From an uncultured Clostridium sp. (GTDB lineage Bacteria > Bacillota > Clostridia > Clostridiales > Clostridiaceae), in the NCBI GenBank assembly GCA_900548455.1, contig URKQ01000003.1:1-64000 (forward strand): 64,000 nucleotides of DNA. The letters run 5' to 3'. Numbering within the stretch: the stretch's first letter is position 1; each line of letters starts with the position of its first letter. The translations under genes and the position numbers were made by a program. This document shows positions 1 to 9,400 of this stretch, in pieces. The notes below the pieces were generated by a model, which was given only the letters and a program-made list of their open reading frames with translations, did not search any database and was not told the origin of the DNA.

Positions 1-172
1 TGTTCCCTCCTTGTTAAGGAGAGATACTCAAAGGGAACCATAAGGTTCCTTTTGAAAAAGCCGAGCTCTGTATGCATACCTTTCTCTAAGAACGTGTGAA
101 GGTGGATACTATCCCCTCGCTTCAAGGAGAGATTCCTCAAAGGAAACCATAAGGCTCCTTTTGAAAGAGCTG
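1..172. repeat. Two imperfect copies of a ~62-bp hairpin-rich unit
   Basis: Copy A (about 1-64) and copy B (about 110-172) align over roughly 62 bases at about three quarters identity, with a period near 108. Each carries AAGGAGAGAT, then CTCAAAGG, ACCATAAGG and TCCTTTTGAAA. The AACCATAAGGTT-like part folds as a short hairpin, and in copy A CCTCCTT/AAGGAG forms another. There is no open frame. I do not recognise a known riboswitch class here; tandem structured RNA or decayed element ends are both possible. The left edge of the window may cut the unit. Confidence 0.5.
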
Positions 173-226
173 AATAATGTAATCAGCCTATAATCATCAC
201 TGTAAATGCATACAGAGCCTTTTTAT
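65..226 (+). terminator. Long-range inverted repeat ending in a T-tract
   Basis: GCTCTGTATGCAT at 65-77 is a perfect 13-base inverted match to ATGCATACAGAGC at 206-218, which is followed by CCTTTTTATAT. On the plus strand this is terminator-like with a large loop that encloses repeat copy B. Its right arm abuts the stop codon of the convergent MATE gene. The same right-arm sequence recurs inverted at 47011-47033, so it may be a small repeated element rather than a simple terminator. Confidence 0.45.
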
Positions 227-1599
227 ATAACTTTTAATTCTTTTTCATCTTCTTTTTCCATAGAATTTAACTTTTTCATTTCTCTATTAAACATATATCC
301 GGTAATTAACACAGATATAAAATCACTGACTGGACCAGCTAACCATACTCCAACAAGTCCAAACTGCTTTGGTAATATAATCAATGCTGGAATTAAAAGC
401 AATACCTGTCTTAATAAACTTAAGAACATAGAATGTTTTGCTTTACCTATACAAGAAAAATAATTTGTCTTAATAACTTGAGGTCCTACAATAAACAACA
501 TACATAAAAATATTCTCATTCCTTGTTTTGTCATTTCCATCAATTGAGGATCTGAATTAAATGCTTTAACTAATATTGCTGGGAAAATTTCAATAGTTAA
601 AACTCCTATTAATCCAATAATAAAAGCAATTCTTTGAGGATATTTAATTGCTTCTTTAACTCTCTCATACTTTTTAGCTCCATAGTTAAATCCAACAATT
701 GGTTGAACTCCTTGATTAAGACCAAAAATTGGCATCATTATTACCATAGATACACTATTTATTATAGTCATTGCTCCAATGGCTAAATCTCCACCATATG
801 TTTTTAATGCATTATTAGAGATAACCTGAACTACACTTGCGGCAATCTGCATACTAAATGGAGATACTCCTATAGCAAATATATTTAATATATATTTTTT
901 TTGAAGCTTAAGATTTTTAAATCTAGCTCTAATATTAGCTTTTCCTCCTATAAAGAAACTAATTCCCCATATTGCAGAACAAATTTGAGCAATAACTGTA
1001 GCTATAGCGCCACCTTTAACTCCCATTCCTAAAACAAAAATAAAGATAGGATCTAAAATTATATTTGTTACTGCACCTATTAGCATAGATGCCATTGCTA
1101 TATTAGGACTTCCACTTGCTCTTATGGAATGATTTAATCCAAAGCTCAGCATATTAAAAACTGTACCTATGTATATTATTTTCATATAATCTTGAGCATA
1201 TCCTATTGTGCTTTCACTGGCTCCAAATAAATATAAAATATCCTTTCCAAAGTATAATCCAACAATAGTAATTATTAAACTAATAATTATAATAAGTGAA
1301 AAAGCATTTCCTAAAATTTTCTCTGCTTCATCCTTACGCCCTTGCCCCATCTTCAAAGAAATATTAGCCGCTGTACCAACACCAACTAACATTCCAAATC
1401 CTAAAATAATTGTAGATATCGGCATTGTTACACCTATTCCAGTAATAGCTAAATTTCCTACATCAGGTATATGCCCAATAAACATTCTATCAATAATATT
1501 ATAAAAAGAAGTTACAAGCATACCTACAATAGCAGGTATGGAAAACTTCAGTAACAACGTGGTAATTTTTTCATGTCCTAATTCATTTTCTGTTGCCAT
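223..1599 (-). CDS. MATE family multidrug/sodium antiporter
   Basis: The 458-residue product has the usual MATE length, twelve predicted hydrophobic segments and the family's opening pattern (KFSIPAIVGMLVTSFYNIID, then a GVTMP loop). A second MatE half begins near residue 235, with LNQGVQPIVGFNYGAKKYERV as the typical mid-protein signature. MATE proteins use Na+ or H+ gradients to export cationic drugs or metabolites across the plasma membrane. AGGAGGG lies eight bases before the ATG. The gene appears monocistronic. A second MATE gene at 42204-43571 is only distantly similar. Substrate cannot be inferred. Confidence 0.9.
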   Translation of the reverse strand: MATENELGHEKITTLLLKFSIPAIVGMLVTSFYNIIDRMFIGHIPDVGNLAITGIGVTMPISTIILGFGMLVGVGTAANISLKMGQGRKDEAEKILGNAFSLIIIISLIITIVGLYFGKDILYLFGASESTIGYAQDYMKIIYIGTVFNMLSFGLNHSIRASGSPNIAMASMLIGAVTNIILDPIFIFVLGMGVKGGAIATVIAQICSAIWGISFFIGGKANIRARFKNLKLQKKYILNIFAIGVSPFSMQIAASVVQVISNNALKTYGGDLAIGAMTIINSVSMVIMMPIFGLNQGVQPIVGFNYGAKKYERVKEAIKYPQRIAFIIGLIGVLTIEIFPAILVKAFNSDPQLMEMTKQGMRIFLCMLFIVGPQVIKTNYFSCIGKAKHSMFLSLLRQVLLLIPALIILPKQFGLVGVWLAGPVSDFISVLITGYMFNREMKKLNSMEKEDEKELKVI

Positions 1600-1693
1600 T
1601 TTATCCCTCCTGTATTTTTAAGTTTCAAAATCTATACCATAATTAAACAAGTGGTGTCTTTGATGTAACTTCTAGATAGCAAAATTCCATGTC

Positions 1694-4600
1694 TTAATTA
1701 TCATTTGGTATAGAAAATAAATCTTCTATTTCTGCATCTGACATTGTTGATAAAGATATATCAGCATGCTCTTCACCATCAATTACTTTTTCAATTATTG
1801 CCTTTTTATTTTCTTGTATTTTATATATTTTTTCTTCAATAGTACCCTTTGCAATTAATTTTATAACCTCAACAGTGTTCTTCTGTCCAATTCTATGTGC
1901 TCTGTCAACTGCTTGCTCTTCTACTGCAGGATTCCACCAAGGATCAAAATGAATTACAGTATCTGCTGAAGTTAAGTTTAACCCTGTTCCTCCAGCTTTT
2001 AATGAAATCAAGAACACTGCTGGTTCACCTTCATTAAATTCTTTTACTAAGTCCATCCTATCTTTAGATGAAATTGATCCATCTAAGTACATTACCTTTA
2101 TACCTTTTTCTTTTAATTTGCTTCTAATAGTCCCAAGTATTGTTGTAAATTGAGAGAAAAGTAATACTTTATGATTGTTTTCTAAACTTTCATCTAAAAT
2201 ATCATATAGTGCAATATACTTTCCACTATCCCCACTATAATTATCTATAAAAGATCCTGGATCACAACATAATTGTCTTAATCTAGTTAGCAATGATAAT
2301 ATTTTAATTTTACTTTTATTTATACCTTTTTCCTTTATCTCACCGTTAAGTTCATTTTTATATTCCTGAACATATGAATAATATAACTTCTTTTGTTCCT
2401 TTGTCATATCTACTAAAACCTTATGCTCAATTTTAGGCGGTAATTCTAATACAACATCCTTTTTAAATCTTCGAAGAATAAAGGGCTTAATTAATTTTAA
2501 CAACTCATTAAGAGCCTCTGAACTATTGTCTTTTACAATATTACTTTCATAGCTAGTTACAAATTTATTATGAGATTTTAAATAACCAGGCATTACAAAA
2601 TCAAAAATTGACCAAAGTTCAGTAAGTGAATTTTCTATAGGTGTCCCTGTCATTGCAAACTTTTTATTAGCATCTATTTCTTTTACTGAACTAGCATTTA
2701 AAGATTTAGGATTTTTTATATATTGAGCCTCGTCTATAATGCAAATATCAAATTTATGCTTTTTATAAAAATCGACATCTCTTCTTATAAGTGCATAAGA
2801 TGTTACTAATACATCATATCCTTCTATATTCTCAATAATTTTCTCTCTTTCACTTTTTGTACCACTTATAACTCCAATTTTAAGTGATGGAGCAAATTTT
2901 TCAAATTCATCACTCCAGTTATAAACAAGAGATGTAGGACAAATAATTATTGCCTTATTATTTAACTTTCCTTCTATAAGCTCAGAGTTTATATACGTTA
3001 TAGCCTGCAGGGTTTTCCCTAATCCCATTTCATCTCCAAGAATCCCTCCAAATCCACATTCCCCTAATGTTTTAAACCATTTAAATCCTGTTTCTTGGTA
3101 AGGTCTTAATATGTTCTTTTGTTCACTAGGAACTTCATAATTATTTTCTTTTACATTCTTTATATTTTCAATTAAATTTTTAAATCTACTATTTGTTGAC
3201 AAAAATCCTAGAGCACCATTATTAATTTTATCATCTAAATATAAGGATGCATATTTAGGTAATATAGCCTCTCCCTTTGACAAAGCTCTTGTGGAAATTT
3301 CAAAGTTATCCATTATGGAATTAATATCATTAACTTCTTTTCCTTGCAATGAAATAATTGTTCCACTTTTCAATTTGAAATATTTCTTTTTCTTTTTTAT
3401 TGCATCTAAAGTATCCTTAACTTCATCCGCTGTTAAACCTTCAATTTTAAAGTCAAACTCTAATAAATCTACATCATTTAATCTAATGCCTGACGAAAAA
3501 GATTTATGATTTATAACTTTCATATTCTTAAAACTCTCTGAATAGAAAATTTCACCCAATTCTTTTATTTCTTCAATTCCATAAGTTAAAAAGTCTATAA
3601 AATCCTCATCCGACTCCATTTTTAAATTAGTTCCGTCTCCATAAAAATTGAAATTATGAAGTTTTTCTAAAATACTTTTTTCCTCTTCAAAATTTCGAAC
3701 TATATTTTCTTTAGTATTTTCATTAATTTCAACATCTCCATAAGTATAAATTACCTTACACAGTATACATTCTTTATTGCTATCATAATCTAAATATATC
3801 TTTGCTACTAATGGATCTTTTTTTATTAATCTATCTATATTATCATCCTTTATTACTAGAGGACTTAACCTTTCTAATTTAGGGATTAAATAATTTGCTA
3901 CATCTCCTATAGCTTCCTTTTTAAAAGATATTGTTCTACCTGATTTATTAGAAAATATTTTATGTAACGGTGCAAAATCTTCCTGTTCTTTTTCTGATAG
4001 CAGATAAAGTTGATTTTTTAAATAATATAAACCCACATCGTCAACAATAGGTGTTGGAATTTCACAATTCATATCTATATTTAATTTTTCTTCATTCAAA
4101 AACACATAGAAACTTAGGGGTAAATTACTATTTTTCAAAACAACATTTTCATACATATCTCCCTTATATATTAAGTTAATTTTTTCATTATCCATTATAC
4201 TAAAAAGCTTTTTCAAATTTCCTTCTGTGAGTAAAACTCTTTTACCTGTAAAAAATACGGACTTATTAGTATATAAACTTAAATTCACCTGTAAATTTAA
4301 TTCATATAAATCAAATAATAAATTTAAAAGTTCCTTATCCTTATTATTGAAATCATATCTAGCGTTATTATATTCTAATTCTTTTCCAAAATATATGGTT
4401 CCTCCAGTTTTATATATGCATTCTAACAATTCTCTCATGTTTTTAACAACATATAATCTAGATGACCCCACCTTTAATTCCAAGTAAAATTTATATGTTT
4501 TATGAGAAAATCCATATTCCTCAACAACTAAATTTTTCTCTAATTTTAATATTTCTTTATTTACCTTTTTCATATCCTTCTGATATGAATTTTTACATAC

Positions 4601-4957
4601 TTCCAACAACTCTTCTTCCTGTGTCTTATTTACTCCATGGCCCCGCTCATAAGAACCATCTTTATTTATTTTTATTAAAACAGCACCAACATGCTTACAC
4701 ATCCCATATTTATTAAAATCTTCACAAGAACAATTAGGATACACCTTTAAATTTTTATTATTAACTACAATTCCAACCTTATAATTATTTACATCATATG
4801 CAGATTGTACTATAGCTGTTGCTGAAAAAATTGCTTCATTATTTTCATTGACGCGAATTGTTCTAACTTTATTTCTTAAATACATATCCATAGCTCTATT
4901 ATAGATAACATCACCACAAATATATTTTATATCACATAAATCTAAATCAAAACTCAT
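1694..4957 (-). CDS. SWIM zinc-finger SNF2-family DEAD/H helicase
   Basis: This 1087-residue protein has an N-terminal SWIM zinc finger (C76-x-C78, C87-x-H89), a long middle domain typical of bacterial SNF2-associated proteins, and a C-terminal SNF2 ATPase. Visible motifs are Walker A GDEMGLGKT near residue 643, DEAQ near 741, motif III MTGTPIENS, and motif VI QAVDRAHRIGQ near 1019. Family members are double-stranded DNA translocases of the HepA/SNF2 group; the role in clostridia is not established. AGGAGA precedes the ATG. It is followed by a short gap and the MATE gene on the same strand. Length and motifs look intact. Confidence 0.92.
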   Translation of the reverse strand: MSFDLDLCDIKYICGDVIYNRAMDMYLRNKVRTIRVNENNEAIFSATAIVQSAYDVNNYKVGIVVNNKNLKVYPNCSCEDFNKYGMCKHVGAVLIKINKDGSYERGHGVNKTQEEELLEVCKNSYQKDMKKVNKEILKLEKNLVVEEYGFSHKTYKFYLELKVGSSRLYVVKNMRELLECIYKTGGTIYFGKELEYNNARYDFNNKDKELLNLLFDLYELNLQVNLSLYTNKSVFFTGKRVLLTEGNLKKLFSIMDNEKINLIYKGDMYENVVLKNSNLPLSFYVFLNEEKLNIDMNCEIPTPIVDDVGLYYLKNQLYLLSEKEQEDFAPLHKIFSNKSGRTISFKKEAIGDVANYLIPKLERLSPLVIKDDNIDRLIKKDPLVAKIYLDYDSNKECILCKVIYTYGDVEINENTKENIVRNFEEEKSILEKLHNFNFYGDGTNLKMESDEDFIDFLTYGIEEIKELGEIFYSESFKNMKVINHKSFSSGIRLNDVDLLEFDFKIEGLTADEVKDTLDAIKKKKKYFKLKSGTIISLQGKEVNDINSIMDNFEISTRALSKGEAILPKYASLYLDDKINNGALGFLSTNSRFKNLIENIKNVKENNYEVPSEQKNILRPYQETGFKWFKTLGECGFGGILGDEMGLGKTLQAITYINSELIEGKLNNKAIIICPTSLVYNWSDEFEKFAPSLKIGVISGTKSEREKIIENIEGYDVLVTSYALIRRDVDFYKKHKFDICIIDEAQYIKNPKSLNASSVKEIDANKKFAMTGTPIENSLTELWSIFDFVMPGYLKSHNKFVTSYESNIVKDNSSEALNELLKLIKPFILRRFKKDVVLELPPKIEHKVLVDMTKEQKKLYYSYVQEYKNELNGEIKEKGINKSKIKILSLLTRLRQLCCDPGSFIDNYSGDSGKYIALYDILDESLENNHKVLLFSQFTTILGTIRSKLKEKGIKVMYLDGSISSKDRMDLVKEFNEGEPAVFLISLKAGGTGLNLTSADTVIHFDPWWNPAVEEQAVDRAHRIGQKNTVEVIKLIAKGTIEEKIYKIQENKKAIIEKVIDGEEHADISLSTMSDAEIEDLFSIPNDN

Positions 4958-5112
4958 AGCCTATCTCCTATAAAATTTTATTCATATATATTTTAGCCCT
5001 ACCTTTTATTATATATCTGTTGCAATTAACAATCTATATTTTTATATTTTTTAATCATATTAAGTTAAAAAACTCATAATAATTATAGTCTTATAAAGAC
5101 TAACTTATATAC

Positions 5113-5145
5113 ATTAAAAAAAAGAGTCTTTATAACTCTTTTTAA
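5113..5145 (-). terminator. Terminator of the lipoprotein gene
   Basis: Read on the minus strand, AAAGAGTTATAAAGACTCTT is followed by a run of T. The stem starts at the stop codon of the gene at 5142-5786, so that gene ends before the helicase gene. Confidence 0.75.
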
Positions 5146-5786
5146 TTATTGATAAATGTAAAATCCACATTACTGTTTTCATTTATATTACTTTTATCAA
5201 CTTCAATATAAATTTCCCATTCCGCCATATCTGCTGTTCCTATGTTTGGAACATTTTTTTTCATAACCACAGTTATATCTGAATCACTTTTTACAACTTT
5301 TTCTACACTATGGGATATAGAACCACTACTTTCCCTTAATCCAATTATAATTAATGCTTTTGTATTAAAAAAAGTTTCATCATATTTTGAGTTTTCAATG
5401 ATTTCATCAGGATTAAAATATACATTTATATAAGGAAATTTTTTTCCACTAGTATAACTTCCTGTTCTTTGTATTACAGCTTCAAAATTAATATTTTCTC
5501 CCTCTGGCTCTTCACTAATATAAAGTAACCCTTTATCATTTTTTTTAATTAATTTATCAATACTTTCTTTGGATTTATCCCCTGCAAAATATTGCACATC
5601 CTCACCTTCCCCTTTTTTATCATCATTTATAGGTTTTATTATATCTTTAAATTCCTCCAAATTAACGTTGCTTTCATCTATTTTACTTCCATTACTCATC
5701 TCATTACTTTTATCACAACCCTGAACTAAAATCCCCATGGCAAGAATCAATATAATTGAAATACATTTATATAAATCTTTTTTCAT
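5142..5786 (-). CDS. Putative lipoprotein, possible PrcB-like C-terminal fold
   Basis: The 214-residue protein begins with a Lys-rich hydrophobic signal ending in the lipobox LVQGC (Cys near 24), so it should be a lipid-anchored surface protein. A charged, disordered linker follows to about residue 65. The C-terminal half contains the pattern ALIIIGLRESSGSISHSVEKV and later EWEIYIEVDKS. This resembles the small beta-rich C-terminal domain called PrcB_C in other bacterial lipoproteins, but the match is weak and by eye only. A GTGGTGAAAGG ribosome site precedes the ATG. It is monocistronic, with its own terminator. Function unknown. Confidence 0.7.
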   Translation of the reverse strand: MKKDLYKCISIILILAMGILVQGCDKSNEMSNGSKIDESNVNLEEFKDIIKPINDDKKGEGEDVQYFAGDKSKESIDKLIKKNDKGLLYISEEPEGENINFEAVIQRTGSYTSGKKFPYINVYFNPDEIIENSKYDETFFNTKALIIIGLRESSGSISHSVEKVVKSDSDITVVMKKNVPNIGTADMAEWEIYIEVDKSNINENSNVDFTFINN

Positions 5787-5996
5787 CCTTTCACCACTTC
5801 CTTTAATAATTGTCCACTCTTTTATTTAATATACGTTTATTTTATGCAAAAGTTTTGATTTCAACTCCTCCATTTAGGAAAATCCTGTATAGAAGTTCCA
5901 ATGAATTTTAAAAACAATTTTGCATTTTAAATTTTAAATTTTAAATTAATGTATATACTAACATTGATTAATACAAAAATATTAAGGAGGATAAAT

Positions 5997-6344
5997 ATGA
6001 AACAAAAATTTTTATGTCTTATTATGATCATTGCACTTTTATGTAGCTTTACCCCAACTTTAGTATACGGAATGACTACAGAAAATCCCAATAGTACAAT
6101 GGAAGATACTAAATCACCAAGAGCATGCCATGAAAGTTTTAGAGCTTTAGTAGATGCTATGATGAAATTAAAAAAAGATGGTGTTTACACAATGTCCGAT
6201 ATTGAAAAAATACATAAATTTTATGAAAGTTTAGTTTCTAATAACACTGTACCATCTAATGATTTAGAATTACTAAATTTAATTTACAATAACAATTTAA
6301 TTAGCAAAACACAATATGAACAAACTTTAGATTTAATTAAATAA
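5997..6344 (+). CDS. Small secreted helical protein, paralogue of 19306-19746
   Basis: The frame is open from 5949, but AAGGAGG sits seven bases before the ATG at 5997, which gives a 115-residue protein with a classical signal peptide (MKQKFL, hydrophobic core, likely cleavage after VYG). The mature part is Lys- and Asn-rich and helical, with ALVDAMMKLKKDGVYTMSDI, then EKIHKFYESL and a C-terminal NLISKTQYEQTLDLI. The protein at 19306-19746 carries the same arrangement (KLVDAMLQLRNEGVLSNDDI, NIHKFISDL, NIINDSQYERLLKL), so both belong to one small exported family. The final helix pair resembles SHOCT-like modules. Function unknown. Confidence 0.75.
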   Translation: MKQKFLCLIMIIALLCSFTPTLVYGMTTENPNSTMEDTKSPRACHESFRALVDAMMKLKKDGVYTMSDIEKIHKFYESLVSNNTVPSNDLELLNLIYNNNLISKTQYEQTLDLIK

Positions 6345-6357
6345 ACTCTTATCAAAT

Positions 6358-6400
6358 AAAAATATGCCCAGATAAATTTTATCTGAGCATATTTTTTATT
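6358..6400. terminator. Bidirectional terminator
   Basis: AATATGC..AGATAAA pairs with TTTATCT..GCATATT and is flanked by A-runs and T-runs, so it can serve both the small secreted gene from the left and the protease gene converging from the right. Confidence 0.85.
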
Positions 6401-6404
6401 AACT

Positions 6405-9400
6405 TTATTTATTTAATCTTTGAACAATCTCATCAACTACAACTTTATCAACTTCTCCACCTATTACAGTTACGTTCTCTGCATTCATAGAGTTTAACAA
6501 CACCTGTTGTATATTCTCTAATGACGCATTTGTAATAATTATTGGTGATTTTGTTTTAGCTGCTAAAGGTGAAGCTACTAATGAATCTATCAACTTAACA
6601 CTCTCTGTTATATAAATATTTTCTTGATTTTTATCAAAGAATTTTTCTAAAACAGTAGCGTTAGTCTCATATCTATTCATTCCACATATTCTATTTGCTA
6701 AAGTTACTTCGCCTATGGTTTCTAAAACTGAATTATTAACAACAGAAGTTCCACCTATTATACTTGCAGTTTTTATTGCGTTATCTTTAATCCAATTTAT
6801 TGTATCTTCACAAACCATTTCAGTTTCAACTAAAATTATAGGAGAATGATCTATTGCAGCTTTAGGAGCAATTGATAAAGCATCTGCTGGTGCATTTCCG
6901 CATGCTACATAAATATTACTTACTGCACTCTTTTCATTCAAATGCTTAGCAACTTTAATAGATGTATCATATCTATTTTCTCCACTTAATCTAGATACAC
7001 TTATTCCTAACTCTTTCAACTGACTTTCAACAGCATTTGATACAACTGCAGCACCACCAACAATATAAACACTCTTAACTTTTAATCTAGCTAGCTCTGT
7101 TTTTGTAACTTCAGTTAAATTATCTTTATCTGTAAGTAACACTGGCGCATTATAATTAACCGCAAGAGGTGCCGCTACTAATGCATCTGCATAAGCTCCT
7201 CCATTTGCTAATATAGCTACTTCTGAAGTATTCCATCCCTCATTACTAACCTTAACAGCTGTTTCATATCTATTGTTTCCAGCTAAAGTTTTAACATTTT
7301 TTACAACTACCTTAGTAGGTACTTGATACCCTACTATTCCACTTGCATTTCCATTTTTATCAATGGATACAGCATATATAGTTTTTCCTTCTTCTACCTT
7401 AATTGGCTCTGTATATTTTATCCATTCTGATTTATCAAAGCTATATTTAATAAAATCAGTTCTATCATCCGAAGCATTAAATGTCACTACCCCAGCTTCC
7501 TCTGAAATAATAGGTGCCATAGGTAATTTATCTGGTTTACATTCGTTTTCTGGAACTACATATACTAATACCATACTTGTATTTCCTGCTTTATCTTTAG
7601 AACGAACATATACTGTAGTATCAACTTCTAATTTCAAAGGTTCATTATATTTTTCCCATTTTTCCATATCAAAACTATACTCAATAACATCAGTGTCTTC
7701 ATCATTTGCCTTCAAAGTAATAGTTCCATCTTCATCCAATATAATTGGTGCTTTTGGAGCTGTTCTATCTGGAACTGTATAAGTTGCAACTTCACTTATA
7801 TTTCCACTTTCATCAATAGCTCTTGCGTATATAGTTTGATTTTCTTTCAATTGTATTGGTTTTTCATAAGCTATCCAATTTTGTCCATCAAAACTATATT
7901 CTAATACACTTGTATCTTCATCTGAAGGAGAAATAGTAATAACACCTTCTGCATCTAAAATTTTTGGTGCTTGTGGCGGTGTCATATCCTTTTCTTCAAT
8001 AGTAACATTGCCCTTATCATCTACATTTACAAGATAATTTGATGTTCCGTTAGTTTTTGTTATTTCAACGTTATATGGTTCAGCTTTCTCAACTAAATAT
8101 AAATATAAATTGTCATCATCAACATGTCCAGTTGTAATATTCCAATCTTCTCCATTAACCTTAACATTAGTTACTTCTGGAGCTACAAAATTTACAAGAT
8201 AAGGTGTTTTATCATCTATACCCTTAACTGAACAGTCTTCTCCACTTTCACCTTTTCCTATGGCTTCCCCGGTGCCTGTAACAATAGCTTTTACTGTTCC
8301 TTTTAATATTGAAATATTTTGAGGTTTACCAGAATATCCTCCACCAATAGCTGCACCACTATTAGCTGATTCTGCTGTCACTGTACCACCTAGTATTTTT
8401 ATTGAGCCTTCAGCACTTGCTGTTCCCCCACCAATAGCTGCACCTTTGCTTGAGGTTTTAGCATTTACAACTCCTTTTCTTATTTCAACTGAAATATTCC
8501 CTTTTGAAGTTGAGCCAGCTCCAATAGCAGCTCCTCCTGAATACTCATTAGTACATGTTGACTGTGCATCAACATTTCCTCCATCAATTAAGATATTGTA
8601 ATCAGTATTTCCTTCTGCACAATCTCCAATTACTGCTCCTGCAGATAAATTAGTTGCAACAACATTTCCTCCACTTATAGTTATATTACCTGGTTTTTTA
8701 TCTTGATTATTTGCTCGAGATCCACTACCTATCGCTGCTGTACCATGATAAGTATTTGGTTTAGCCTCTACATTAACTACACCACCAGTAATATTAACTT
8801 CACTAGCAATACCACTATTAGCTCCTCCTATTGCAGCACCTGTTCCTTTTGTTACAACACTCAATTCACCATCAATTATATTAATTTTTCCTGAATCATA
8901 CTTTCCAGTAACATTTTCTCCACCTATACATGCCCCATAATTTGCTTTAGGTGAAATAACGTTCAATTTTCCTTTACCTAAAATATTAAGTTCCTGTCCA
9001 TATAATACATTAATCATGGCATAATCAGAGTAGTCTGAAGTGCTTGTAAAGTTATTTTCTCCTTTTAATATCAATGAATTTACTGCCCCATCAAATTGAA
9101 TTGCACTTTTACTAAATGATTCAATATTAGTATTGAAGTTATTTATTGTTAATTTGACATCACCATCACATACTATATTTACATCTTTATAAGGATTTTC
9201 TACTGTTTTTGAAGAATCTCCAACTATTGATACCTCACTCGCTGTATTCTCTATAGTTACAGATTTTCTTTGTACCTTTTCAGGTAACTTATAGTTACCA
9301 TTCTCTTTAATTACATAAGGTGACGTAAGTTCTATTGGCATATCTTCTTTATTCATTACTGTAATAGTAGTTGAATCAGTTTTTCCATTTACTGTAGAAA

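Noticed and set aside
1..172. Left-edge repeats as a known riboswitch (glycine, lysine, THF or T-box)
   Set aside because: AAGGAGAGA is reminiscent of glycine and THF aptamers, but the conserved cores of these classes are missing.
206..463. Plus-strand open frame of 85 codons
   Set aside because: It lies antisense to the 3' end of the MATE gene, has no ribosome site and starts in the repeated hairpin.
5929..5949. TTTTAAA heptamer repeats as a CRISPR or origin-like iteron
   Set aside because: Three to four AT-only copies in an AT-rich gap; no spacers, no initiator gene and no DnaA boxes.
7363..7782. Plus-strand open frame of 139 codons inside the wall protease
   Set aside because: It is antisense to the three chitobiase-like repeats; its apparent internal repetition just mirrors them.
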